From Nonomuraea sp. SYSU D8015 (lineage in GTDB: Bacteria; Actinomycetota; Actinomycetes; Streptosporangiales; Streptosporangiaceae): 53,926 bases of DNA. Shown here piece after piece: positions 32,876 to 40,660 of the stretch; the first letter of the stretch is position 1, and every line of letters starts with the position of its first letter. The translations under genes and the position numbers were made by a program. The stretch lies in NCBI RefSeq assembly GCF_008065375.1, contig NZ_VJYI01000041.1, positions 1 through 53,926 of the forward strand, given 5' to 3'. The notes under the pieces were generated by a model that saw only the letters and a list, made by a program, of their open reading frames with translations, ran no database searches and had not been told where the DNA came from.

Positions 32876-33661
32876 TCACGCCTGGCCGCGCACGGCCGCC
32901 TCGACGCCGTCGAGCAGCACGGCCAGGCCCACCCTGAACGTCTCGCCGACCCGGTGCTCGAGGTATGGCTCGCCCTCCGCGGGCCCGTCGTCGTCCTCCG
33001 ACTCCACCCACCTCACCATGGGGAAGCGCGCCGCGAACCCCGGCGCCACCGCCTCCAGCAGCGACGAGCGCGCCTTCCACCACTCCTCGTCCGACACCCC
33101 GGTCTCCGAGGGCGCCTGGCGGGACTCGGCGACCGTCCTGGCCGCCCCGCGCACGAAGTCGTACAGCAGCGCCACCACGCCACGCAGCCGTCCCGGCGGC
33201 AGGCCCGTCAGCCGCAGGATGCCGACCATGGTCTCCAGCGCCGCGAACTCGTTCGGCCCCAGCACCGGGCGGGCCTGCGACACCTGCAGCACCCACGGAT
33301 GACGCAGATAGAAGGCCCGCATGTTCTCGGCCCACGCGGTGATGGCCGGGCGCCAGCCGCCGCTCAGGTCATACTCGGCGGGCAGCTCGGCCATGGCCCG
33401 GTCGTACATGAGGTCGACCAGCTCGCCCTTGCCCGGCACGTACGTGTAGAGCGCCATCCCGGTGCGGCCGAGCCGTTCGCCGACCTTGCGCATGGACAGG
33501 GCGGCCATGCCCTCGCCGTCGGCCACCGCGATGGCGGCGTCGACGATCTCGTCGACGCTCAGCCCCGGTTTGGGGCCCGGCCGGGTGTCGCCCCGCTCCT
33601 CGGTGCGCCACAGCAGCGCCATCGAACGGCGCGCGTCCCCCTGACCGGCGTAAACGACCAA
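32876..33661 (-). CDS. TetR-family transcriptional regulator
   Basis: 261 residues. I choose TTG 33661 because AGGAGAG lies upstream and the protein then starts VVYAGQGDARRSMALLWRTE, a prefix typical of this subgroup. The HTH is VDEIVDAAIAVADGEGMAAL then SMRKVGERLGRTGMALYTYV. The C-terminal half is a TetR_C-type helical ligand domain (RPAITAWAENMRAFYLRHPW, LLYDFVRGAARTVAES). The gene lies 61 bp downstream of the LLM oxidoreductase on the same strand, which may be a target. Confidence 0.88.
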   Translation of the reverse strand: MVVYAGQGDARRSMALLWRTEERGDTRPGPKPGLSVDEIVDAAIAVADGEGMAALSMRKVGERLGRTGMALYTYVPGKGELVDLMYDRAMAELPAEYDLSGGWRPAITAWAENMRAFYLRHPWVLQVSQARPVLGPNEFAALETMVGILRLTGLPPGRLRGVVALLYDFVRGAARTVAESRQAPSETGVSDEEWWKARSSLLEAVAPGFAARFPMVRWVESEDDDGPAEGEPYLEHRVGETFRVGLAVLLDGVEAAVRGQA

Positions 33662-33722
33662 CGCGGCGACTCTCCTCGCGGAACAACTCCTTACGGCATA
33701 AAGCGTAGCAGCGGCGTCCGGC

Positions 33723-34565
33723 TCATTCCCGCGGGCGGTGGGCGGCCACGGTGGCCAGCATCTGCCAGGCGGCCTCGGGGCGGAGCGTCTCGTCCGGGTC
33801 GCCGATGAACGGGTCGAGCACCACGGTCTCCGCGCCGAGCCGGCGCAACTCCTCAAGGTCGTCGGCGACCTGCTCGATCGTGCCCTCGCCCGCGCGCCGC
33901 TCGGGCCCCGTCACCGGAGCGTCGGTCAGCCGCAGCAGGATCCTGGGGGCGAAGACCGGCAGGGGGCGGCCCTGGCCGGCGGCGATCGCCTCCAGCCGCG
34001 GCAGCGCCTCGCGCAGCCACGGGAGCGTGTTCCTGAGCGGGTGCCAGGCCTCGCCGAAGCGCACCGCCCGGCGCAGGGCGGCGTCGCTGCCACCGCCCAC
34101 CCAGATCGGCACCCCGCCGGAGCGGTAGTCGGACTCGTCGGCCCAGGCGGCGCGGATGGCGGCGAGGTGCTCGTCGGTGAGCCTGCCACGCCGCTCGTGC
34201 GCCACGCCGAGGGCTTCGAACTCCTGCCGCGCCCACCCGACGCCCACGCCGAGCACCAGCCGCCCGCCGCTGAGGTCGTTGAGGTTGGCGGCCATGCGGG
34301 CCACGAGCAGGGGATGCCGGTACGGCACGATGAGGACCGTGGTGCCGAGCCCGATCCGGGCGGTGGCGCCGGCGAGCCAGGCCAGGGTCGTGAACGGCTC
34401 GTAGAACGGCGCGGGATACTGCTCCGCTACGTCAGGGGTGATCACCACATGGTCGGACACCATCAGCAGGTCGAACCCGAGCCCTTCGACGGTCAGGGCC
34501 CATTGCCGCAGGACGCCCGGGTCGGTGCCGGGGCCGAAGTTCGGGACGTTCACGCCGAGTCGCAT
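33723..34565 (-). CDS. LLM-class (F420/FMN-dependent) oxidoreductase
   Basis: 280 residues from ATG 34565. A bacterial-luciferase-like TIM barrel: MRLGVNVPNFGPGTDPGVL, LLMVSDHVVI, IGLGTTVLIVPYRHPLLVAR, LSGGRLVLGVGVGWARQEFE and PIWVGGGSDAALRRAVRFGE. These are the signature segments of F420-dependent members, and actinomycetes make F420. Substrates range from xenobiotics to natural products and cannot be inferred. It sits just upstream of the TetR gene on the same strand. Confidence 0.85.
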   Translation of the reverse strand: MRLGVNVPNFGPGTDPGVLRQWALTVEGLGFDLLMVSDHVVITPDVAEQYPAPFYEPFTTLAWLAGATARIGLGTTVLIVPYRHPLLVARMAANLNDLSGGRLVLGVGVGWARQEFEALGVAHERRGRLTDEHLAAIRAAWADESDYRSGGVPIWVGGGSDAALRRAVRFGEAWHPLRNTLPWLREALPRLEAIAAGQGRPLPVFAPRILLRLTDAPVTGPERRAGEGTIEQVADDLEELRRLGAETVVLDPFIGDPDETLRPEAAWQMLATVAAHRPRE

Positions 34566-34597
34566 CGGATCATGGTAGCCGGGGCCTGTGGAGGACG

Positions 34598-34655
34598 CGG
34601 CGAACGCCCGGGTCCCGGCGCCGCCTTGTGGCCGCGGGGACCCGGGCGTTCGCCG
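34598..34655. terminator. Perfect 19-bp stem terminator
   Basis: The arms at 34598-34616 and 34637-34655 are exactly complementary (core CGAACGCCCGGGTCCC) around a 20-nt loop. It ends transcription of the secreted-protein gene just upstream on the minus strand and separates it from the LLM oxidoreductase gene. Confidence 0.8.
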
Positions 34656-34661
34656 GTGAGA

Positions 34662-35033
34662 TCACTCGCTGATGCGGCTGGTGAGCCCGTTTGCGGTGCC
34701 CGGCGAGCTTTCGGCGAACGACGAGGTGCGGTTGAGCCGGTCGCGGTCCCTCATGTCGTCACCGGGGAGGTCGTCGAAGAAGTCGGTGTTCTGGCAGCCG
34801 TCGGTGTCGCGGGTGCCGGCGAACACCCCCTGCTTGGTGACGTGGTGGTAGGTCTGGTCGTCGTTGACCCCGACGTCGCAGTGCTGCGGGTAGTGCTGAG
34901 ACCAGTCGCCCCAGCTGTCGTTCCACCTGTCCCTGGTCCCCGAGTCGTCCCCGGCGGTGGCCGGGGCGGCGCCTCCGAACAGCACGGCCGCGGCGAGGAG
35001 CGCACCACCGGTGGCGATGAGGCTACTTCTCAT
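34662..35033 (-). CDS. Small secreted protein of unknown function
   Basis: 123 residues from ATG 35033, with AGGGGGA upstream. Residues 1-27 are a classical signal peptide (IATGGALLAAAVLFGGAAPA then TAG). The mature part is very acidic and rich in Asp, Trp, His and Gly: SGTRDRWNDSWGDWSQHYPQ, NDDQTYHHVTKQGVFAGTRD, then DDLPGDDMRDRDRLNRTS. Its two Cys (CDVGVNDDQ and GCQN) could form one disulfide. No known domain. Composition suggests a secreted metal-binding or surface-associated small protein, but this is only inference. The strong hairpin at 34598-34655 is its terminator. Confidence 0.7.
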   Translation of the reverse strand: MRSSLIATGGALLAAAVLFGGAAPATAGDDSGTRDRWNDSWGDWSQHYPQHCDVGVNDDQTYHHVTKQGVFAGTRDTDGCQNTDFFDDLPGDDMRDRDRLNRTSSFAESSPGTANGLTSRISE

Positions 35034-35237
35034 GATTCCCCCTGTGATCACGAAGTGACATCGGCCATCACTATACGTAGCGATCTTGTGGGGGTGTCGT
35101 ACCGCCACGCCCGCTTTTCGCCCAACAAGGGAAGCTCTTGCCCACGACATCACCGCACCTGGTTGAAGAACTCGGTCAGCACGGGGGCCGGCGTGCCGGG
35201 CGCGACCGTCGGGGCGATGGCCTCCCGCGCGGTCACG

Positions 35238-35867
35238 TCATCTCGCGGGAAAAAGAACCTCGGCGCCGACCGGCAGGTAGCCGGCCGCCAGGAAGGCCCG
35301 CACGCTGGCCGCGTTGCCGGGCGCGATCTGCGCCCACACGGGATCCCGTACGAGGTGGCGGGCGGACCGGGCCAGGAGCCGCCCCAGCCCGCGGCCCCGG
35401 TGGCCCGGCTCGACCTCGACCGCCGCCTCCCACCGCCCCGCGACGCCGCGTCCCACGGTGAGCAGGCCGCCCTCGCACGTCCACACGCGTACCCCGTCGC
35501 GGTAGCCGAGGGCGCGCGCCACCCGCGGATGATCGGTGCCGGTGATCTCCTCCAGCGGAACCGGGGGAGGGCCGCCGAGCGGCCGGGCCAGGCCCAGCAG
35601 ATCCACGGTGCCGATCCCGCGCCCGGTCCGCTCCGCGAGCGCCTGCAGGAACGGCGGGCCGAGCGGCGCCGAGAGGTCGTCGGGCGGGAGCCGATCCCTG
35701 ATCCACTCCGGGGCGAGGTCGGCGAAGACCACGTGGTGCCCGGTGAACGCGATGACGCCTGCGTCGCGGGGCGACGGCTGGGGCAGGATCGTCAGGCCGC
35801 CGTCCGCCTCGGGCGTCCTGCCGCGCTCCACGTCCGCGAGGAGATCGGCCAGCGACCGCACGCTCAT
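35238..35867 (-). CDS. GNAT-family N-acetyltransferase
   Basis: 209 residues from ATG 35867, overlapping the MerR stop by four bases (ATGA). The C-terminal part carries the acetyl-CoA-binding A motif in VEVEPGHRGRGLGRLLARSA then RHLVRDPVWAQIAPGNAASV, with the typical R-G-x-G-x-G/L turn and the later N-A-A-S-x-R segment. The N-terminal 100 residues (LPQPSPRDAGVIAFTGHHVV, GTDHPRVARALGYRDGV) match a GNAT subgroup common in actinomycetes. Co-transcription with a MerR regulator that diverges from an MFS exporter suggests a small detoxification unit. Confidence 0.82.
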   Translation of the reverse strand: MSVRSLADLLADVERGRTPEADGGLTILPQPSPRDAGVIAFTGHHVVFADLAPEWIRDRLPPDDLSAPLGPPFLQALAERTGRGIGTVDLLGLARPLGGPPPVPLEEITGTDHPRVARALGYRDGVRVWTCEGGLLTVGRGVAGRWEAAVEVEPGHRGRGLGRLLARSARHLVRDPVWAQIAPGNAASVRAFLAAGYLPVGAEVLFPAR

Positions 35868-36241
35868 GCCTGCCCCTGGCGGGTCTCGACGGCGGAGAGG
35901 TAGGCGAGGATCCGGTCGCGGTTGCGGGACAGGCAGTCGATGCGCTGCTGGATGCGCTCGGCCTCGGACCTGAGCAGGTCGGCCAGCTCCGAGGTGAGGC
36001 AGTCCGGATGCAGATGGATCTCCTCGGGTTTGTCGAGGAACGGGATGATCCGGCGGATGATCTCCGTGGTGAGACCCGAGTCGAGCAGGCCGCGGATCTG
36101 CTGGACGCGGTAGACCGCCGACTCCGGGTAGTCGCGGTAGCCGTTGCCGGCCCGGCCGGGGTGCAGGAGGTCCTGCTCCTCGTAGTAACGCAGCATCCGG
36201 GTGGGGACGCCGGTGCGCTGCGACAGCTGCCCGATCTTCAT
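35864..36241 (-). CDS. MerR-family regulator
   Basis: 125 residues from ATG 36241. The N-terminal HTH and wing read MKIGQLSQRTGVPTRMLRYY, EEQDLLHPGRAGNGYRDYPE, followed by a coiled-coil dimer helix (LTSELADLLRSEAERIQQRI). It lacks Cys clusters for metals, so it is probably a drug-type or stress-type MerR. Its promoter region is shared with the MFS gene and contains the dyad at 36260-36279. Its stop overlaps the GNAT start, so regulator and acetyltransferase are coupled. Confidence 0.88.
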   Translation of the reverse strand: MKIGQLSQRTGVPTRMLRYYEEQDLLHPGRAGNGYRDYPESAVYRVQQIRGLLDSGLTTEIIRRIIPFLDKPEEIHLHPDCLTSELADLLRSEAERIQQRIDCLSRNRDRILAYLSAVETRQGQA

Positions 36242-36256
36242 GGTGCGCTCCCTCAC

Positions 36257-36288
36257 TTGCCTTCACATTGATGAGAAGGTTTCAGCAT
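36257..36288 (+). promoter_or_regulatory. MerR-type promoter/operator of the MFS gene
   Basis: A TTGCCT -35 (36257-36262) and CAGCAT-like -10 (36283-36288) have the long 19-20-bp spacer that MerR proteins correct by distortion. The dyad CCTTC...GAAGG (36260-36279) fills the spacer. The MFS ATG lies only seven bases after the -10, so the message may be nearly leaderless. Confidence 0.6.
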
Positions 36289-36294
36289 GGTCGC

Positions 36295-37533
36295 ATGTCT
36301 GATGCGATGATCGCCCGGCGGATGCCGTGGCCGGGCCTGCTGGCCCTGTTCACGGCCGCTTTCACCGCCGTCATGACCGAGTTGCTGCCCGCCGGGTTGC
36401 TGCCGCGCATGGCCGGGGCGCTGGACGTTCCGGAGGCGCGGGTCGGGTTCCTGGTGACGGGCTACGCCGTGGCGTCGTGCCTGGCCGCGATCCCGCTGAC
36501 GGCGCTGCTGCGCGGGTTGCGGCGAAGGCCCGTGCTGGCCGGCGTGCTGGCCGGGTTCGCGCTGCTCAACGCCGTGACCGCCGTGTCGTCGTCGTACGCC
36601 GTGACGTTCGCGGCGCGCCTGCTGGCCGGGGTCATGGGCGGGCTGCTGTGGGCCATGCTGGTGGGGTACGCGGCCCGCATGGTGCCCGCCGGGCGGCGGG
36701 GCCGGGCGATCGCGATCGTCTCCGCCGGGATCACGGTGGCGTTGTGCGCGGGGATCCCGGCGGGCGCGGCGCTGGCCTCGGCCTTCGGGTGGCGTTGGGC
36801 GTTCGGCGGGCTGTCGGTCGTGGCGGCCGTGCTGGTGGCGTGGGTGCTGTGGAAGGTGCCGGACTTCCCAGGCGAGGCGGCCGGGGCGCGGACGCGATTG
36901 CGGGACGTGGCGGTCCTGCCCGGCGTCCGCACGGTGCTGGGGGTGACGGTGCTCGTGCTCGTCGGGCATCAGGCGGTGTACACCTACCTGGCGCCGCTCG
37001 CGGAGCTGTCCGGGGCCGTGGAGACGAGCGTGGTGCTGCTCGTGTTCGGCGTCGGGACGGTGGCCGGGATCTGGGTCGTCGGGGCGGTGATCGACCGGTG
37101 GCTGCGGGCGGCGCTCCTGGTGGTGCTGGCGATGGTGGCGGCGGCGATGCCGGCGCTGGGCGGCCCGGCCTGGGTGCTGCTCGCGGCGGTGGCGCTGTGG
37201 GGGGCGGCGTTCGGGGGAGTGCCGACGCTGCTGCAGGCGGCCCTGGTGAACGCCTCAGGGCCGGCCGACGCGGACGTGGCCACCTCCATGCAGACCACCG
37301 TCTACAACCTCGGGATCGCTGCCGGGTCGCTGACCGGCGGCGTGGTGCTGGAGGGCGCCGGGGCGGGGGCGCTGCCGTGGACCGCCCTGCCGCTGGTGGC
37401 CGGCGCCCTGGCGGTCGTGGTCGCGGCGCGGCGGCACGCGTTCCCGCCGCCGCGCCCTACAGGCCGTGCCTGGCCAGGGGCTCCACGAGCTCGCGCTCCT
37501 CGTACGACAGATGCGACAGCAGGCTGTCGGTGA
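36295..37533 (+). CDS. MFS transporter, drug-efflux type
   Basis: 412 residues from ATG 36295, with twelve hydrophobic segments. Motifs include MTELLPAGLLPRMAGALDVP, RLLAGVMGGLLWAMLVGYAA and LCAGIPAGAALASAFGWRWA, the pattern of the sugar/arabinose-efflux or AraJ-like drug-exporter group. The last 25 residues (after AARRHAF) are Arg/Pro-rich and overlap the 3' end of the convergent LLM-hemerythrin gene by 77 bp, unusual enough that the natural stop may have drifted. The gene is controlled from the MerR-type promoter just upstream. Confidence 0.85.
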   Translation: MSDAMIARRMPWPGLLALFTAAFTAVMTELLPAGLLPRMAGALDVPEARVGFLVTGYAVASCLAAIPLTALLRGLRRRPVLAGVLAGFALLNAVTAVSSSYAVTFAARLLAGVMGGLLWAMLVGYAARMVPAGRRGRAIAIVSAGITVALCAGIPAGAALASAFGWRWAFGGLSVVAAVLVAWVLWKVPDFPGEAAGARTRLRDVAVLPGVRTVLGVTVLVLVGHQAVYTYLAPLAELSGAVETSVVLLVFGVGTVAGIWVVGAVIDRWLRAALLVVLAMVAAAMPALGGPAWVLLAAVALWGAAFGGVPTLLQAALVNASGPADADVATSMQTTVYNLGIAAGSLTGGVVLEGAGAGALPWTALPLVAGALAVVVAARRHAFPPPRPTGRAWPGAPRARAPRTTDATAGCR

Positions 37534-38983
37534 GCAGGTCCACGGCGGAACGCAGGTCGCCGAGGCGGCCGGCCGGGTCGCCGACGAACGCCACGAGCGC
37601 CCGGTCGATGCGCTCCAGGATCTTGTGGATCGCCTGGTGCTCCTCCTTGAGCCGGTCCAGCACCGGGGCGAGCGCGGGCTCGGCTCGGCGCAGACGCGGG
37701 AAGATCATCGCGTCCTCGCCGCTGTGGTGCATGGTGACGAGCCGGCAGTAGGACTCGCAGTAGGCGCCGACGGTCCAGTTGTTCTGGCGCATGGTCATGG
37801 TGTTGATGTGGGACCGGGCGGCGGCCGCGTCGAGCGCTCCGGCCGCGACCTGGTCGATCAGATCGCGCAGCTGGGCGAGCTCGGCACGCAGGTGGTCGTG
37901 GACGTCGATGAGGTGCCGGCCGTTGGCCACCTCCCTCGGGGTGTAGCTCCTGCCGGGATCGGGCCGCGGGGCGGTGGGGCGGGTGCTCTCGTCCCACACG
38001 CGCAGGTCGGACAGGCGTACGCCGTCATCCGGGGTCGGGGTGATCGCGAGCGCGGGGCCGTCGTCGCGCGGCCGTCCTGCCGCTTCGGGCGCGTTCTCCC
38101 GGTCTTCCGCCGGGTCGCGGCGTTCGTGGCCGGGCGCGCGGCGTCCGGCGGCGACCAGCTCGCGCACGGCGGGCGCGGTCTCCGCGGCGAAGCGCTGGAT
38201 CTGGCCGGGGTCGCCGCCGAGGATGAAGACGCTGATGCCGTGCTCCAGCGCCAGCTCGGCGAGCTGGGCCGGCGGCAGCTCCTCGCCGAGGTTGAGCAGG
38301 CGGCGGACGTCGCCCGGCGAGCGGCCCGCCTCGGCGGCGGCCTCGTCGATGACGGCGTTGCCCTCGGCGATCTCGGCGGTGGTCCTCAGGTAGGGGAGGG
38401 AGGGCAGCCAGCCGTCGGCGAGCCGGCCGGTGAGGCGGAGCATGCGGGGCTTGTACGCGCCCAGCCAGATGCCGATGTCGTGGGCGGGCCGCGGCCCGCG
38501 CGGGGCGCCGTCGACCCGGTGGTACGTGCCGTCGTACCGGATGCCGCCGGGCGCGTCGGTGTCCCACGCGGCGCGGATGATCTGGATGCCCTCCTCCAGC
38601 GCGTCCACGGCCTGGCCCGGGGTCAGGCGCGGGGCGCCCATGGAGGCGATGGCGTCCCAATACCCTCCCGCGCCCAGCGCCAGCTCGAACCGGCCGCCGC
38701 TGAGCAGGTCCAGGCTGGCGGCGGCCTGGGCGAGCATCGCCGGCGGCCGCAGCGGCACCGGGTGCACGTTGCCCGCCAGCCTGATCGTCTCGGTGGCGGC
38801 GGCGACGTAGCTCAGCAGCGTCCAGGTGTCGAGGTGGGCCGGCTGGTACGGGTGGTCCTGGAAGGTCACGAAATCGAGCCCGGAGCGCTCGGCGAGCTGG
38901 GCGAGTGCCACGACGGTGCCGGGGTGTTGCGCGGACGGCACGATGTTGGCGCTGAAGAGCAGATCGTGGCCGTAGTCGGGCAT
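37457..38983 (-). CDS. LLM oxidoreductase fused to a hemerythrin domain
   Basis: 508 residues. Residues 1-290 are a luciferase-like flavin/F420 oxidoreductase (LLFSANIVPSAQHPGTVVAL, FVTFQDHPYQPAHLDTWTLL, LSGGRFELALGAGGYWDAIA, GIWLGAYKPRMLRLTGRLAD). After a charged linker (about 290-345), residues 350-505 are a hemerythrin-like four-helix bundle with its metal ligands: HLIDVHDHLRAEL, NWTVGAYCESYCRLVTMHHS then GEDAMIFPRLR, LKEEHQAIHKILERI and LSHLSYEERELVEPL. The di-iron site could sense or bind O2 or NO next to the flavin chemistry. It diverges from a MarR regulator with three operator-like repeats between them. Confidence 0.87.
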   Translation of the reverse strand: MPDYGHDLLFSANIVPSAQHPGTVVALAQLAERSGLDFVTFQDHPYQPAHLDTWTLLSYVAAATETIRLAGNVHPVPLRPPAMLAQAAASLDLLSGGRFELALGAGGYWDAIASMGAPRLTPGQAVDALEEGIQIIRAAWDTDAPGGIRYDGTYHRVDGAPRGPRPAHDIGIWLGAYKPRMLRLTGRLADGWLPSLPYLRTTAEIAEGNAVIDEAAAEAGRSPGDVRRLLNLGEELPPAQLAELALEHGISVFILGGDPGQIQRFAAETAPAVRELVAAGRRAPGHERRDPAEDRENAPEAAGRPRDDGPALAITPTPDDGVRLSDLRVWDESTRPTAPRPDPGRSYTPREVANGRHLIDVHDHLRAELAQLRDLIDQVAAGALDAAAARSHINTMTMRQNNWTVGAYCESYCRLVTMHHSGEDAMIFPRLRRAEPALAPVLDRLKEEHQAIHKILERIDRALVAFVGDPAGRLGDLRSAVDLLTDSLLSHLSYEERELVEPLARHGL

Positions 38984-39021
38984 GGAAGGGCTCCCTGGGG
39001 TCGTCGTGCCGCGCCAGATTA

Positions 39022-39074
39022 GTTGGTGGTGCGAACAGTTGGTTGTACGAAGGAAAATAGTTCGTGTCGCGAAC
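39022..39074. promoter_or_regulatory. Three operator-like repeats
   Basis: GTTGGTGGTGCGAAC (39022-39036), GTTGGTTGTACGAAG (39038-39052) and GTTCGTGTCGCGAAC (39060-39074) are variants of one 15-mer. The third is an inverted repeat (GTTCG/CGAAC). They fill the gap between the LLM-hemerythrin gene and the MarR gene and are the likely MarR binding sites. Confidence 0.6.
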
Positions 39075-39097
39075 GGCTGTCAACTAGACTCGATGGC

Positions 39098-39556
39098 GTG
39101 GTCACGACGAGAGAGCCGGTCCTGCACTTCACCCAGGCGCTGGTCCGGCTGGCCCATCTGGTGCAGCAGGTGTTCATCGAGGTCGGCAAGGAGCACGAGC
39201 TGACGCCCCAGCAGACCCAGCTGCTCTGCCTGCTCACCGGCGGGCCCGTCGGGATGACGGAGCTGTCGCGTTCGCTGCACCTGGAGAAGTCGAGCCTGAC
39301 CGGACTGGTCGACCGGGCCGAGAAACGGGGCCTGGTGGCCCGGGTCCGAGACGCGCGCGACCGGCGGACCTGCCGGATCGAGCTGACCCCCGAAGGGCGG
39401 CGGCTGGGGGCGCTGGCGCACGACGGGGTGAGCGAGCGGCTGGAGGCGCTGGCGGGGGAGCTGCCCCGGGAACACCGGGACGTGCTGGCGTCCGCGATCG
39501 GCGGCATCCTGGCCGCGCACACCGCGCGGACCGGCCGCGTCTGGTCCGGCGCCTGA
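39098..39556 (+). CDS. MarR-family regulator
   Basis: 152 residues from GTG 39098. The typical MarR winged helix is clear: HFTQALVRLAHLVQQVFIEV, LTPQQTQLLCLLTGGPVGMT, ELSRSLHLEKSSLTGLVDRA, the wing RDARDRRTCRIELTPEGRRL, and C-terminal dimer helices. It very likely represses the divergent LLM-hemerythrin gene and itself through the repeats at 39022-39074. The 90 bp after its stop hold a degenerate repeat of about 22 bp ('CGTCCGAGCGTCACGCGAAG'-like) without evident function. Confidence 0.85.
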   Translation: MVTTREPVLHFTQALVRLAHLVQQVFIEVGKEHELTPQQTQLLCLLTGGPVGMTELSRSLHLEKSSLTGLVDRAEKRGLVARVRDARDRRTCRIELTPEGRRLGALAHDGVSERLEALAGELPREHRDVLASAIGGILAAHTARTGRVWSGA

Positions 39557-39649
39557 GCCGAGCGCCACGCGAATCAGGCCGGCGTCCGAGCGTCACGCGA
39601 AGCACTGCCGCGTCCGAGCATCGCGGGAAGCGGCCCTGAGCCCGGGGCG

Positions 39650-40414
39650 TCACCTGAAGAAGTCGTCCAGCTCCCGTACCGCCTCGTCGAGGTCGTCCGC
39701 GACGCCGCGCCGCAGCAGCCTCACGTAGAGCCCGTCACCGGTGACTCCCAGCCGGCGGATCGTGGCGGCCCGCGCGCGCATGCTCGCCTGGACCTCCTTG
39801 ATGATCGCCTCCGGATTGCCCGTCCACCCGTAGACGTCCAGGAACAGGCGGAGCCGCGCGGGCCGCGACGCGAAGTCGCCGTAGCCCTCCGACGCGGCCA
39901 CCCGATGGGCGTGGAGCGGCACCCAGCACTGCGCCATCAGCGCCACGTCCGCGTCGAGCGTCGTCGGCCCGGCGAAGTCCCAGTCGAAGAAGCCGACCAG
40001 GCGGCCGGAGCGCCAGGCGGCGTTGCACGGACCGGCGTCGTTGTGCCCGATGATCAAGCCCGGTGACCAGCGCCGCCCGGTGCGCCAATGGGCGTCCGCG
40101 GACGGCGTGAAATCGGCCACCGCCGCATGGTAGGCGCGCAGCCAGCGCGCGACCTGGACGAGCGTCTCGTCCGTACGCGTCCACTCGGGCCACACCGAGC
40201 GGGCCCCGATGGCGTCGCCGTCGAGGTAGGTGAGGATCTCGTGGGCGTCGGCGTCGACGCCCACGACGCGCGGGGCCCCTTCGAACCCCTTCATCTCCAG
40301 ATGCCGCAACAGCTCGTGGACCGATCTCGTCCACGCCCGCACCGGCCGCCGGACCGTGTCTCCCACGCGAACCGCGCCGGCGTCATTGCCGCCGCCCAGC
40401 TGAGTCCCGGCCAC
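39650..40414 (-). CDS. Aminoglycoside-phosphotransferase-like kinase
   Basis: 254 residues from GTG 40414, chosen because the APH opening then reads QLGGGNDAGAVRVGDTVRRP; ATG 40441 would add nine residues. The kinase-like fold shows the catalytic loop LIIGHNDAGPCNAAW (HxDxxxxN) and the metal-binding FFDWDFAGPTTLDADVALM. Many actinobacterial members act on small molecules other than antibiotics, so resistance should not be assumed. It stands alone on the minus strand, 246 bp downstream of the pentapeptide gene. Confidence 0.82.
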   Translation of the reverse strand: MAGTQLGGGNDAGAVRVGDTVRRPVRAWTRSVHELLRHLEMKGFEGAPRVVGVDADAHEILTYLDGDAIGARSVWPEWTRTDETLVQVARWLRAYHAAVADFTPSADAHWRTGRRWSPGLIIGHNDAGPCNAAWRSGRLVGFFDWDFAGPTTLDADVALMAQCWVPLHAHRVAASEGYGDFASRPARLRLFLDVYGWTGNPEAIIKEVQASMRARAATIRRLGVTGDGLYVRLLRRGVADDLDEAVRELDDFFR

Positions 40415-40660
40415 TCGCCACCTCGTCAGGCCTCCGTACACGTCACGGTCACGGCTGACATGTGCGGTCGGCTTTGCCGTGCGGCAACGAAGCGGTCACC
40501 CGCCTGGCCGAACGCCTCCCCGAGAGCCGTCGCCTGCCCTCCGATGCCATGAAACATCAAGTGGCAACCGGTTTCCACCACGAGATCCCGCAGCCTGCGG
40601 ATCGGGCGTTTGATCAGCAGAAGTCGATCCCCGCGGGCGTCGCTCCACGGCGACGCGCCG

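Noticed and set aside
39557..39649. Degenerate 22-bp repeats after the MarR gene
   Set aside because: Copies differ at many positions and no regulatory or mobile role is apparent.
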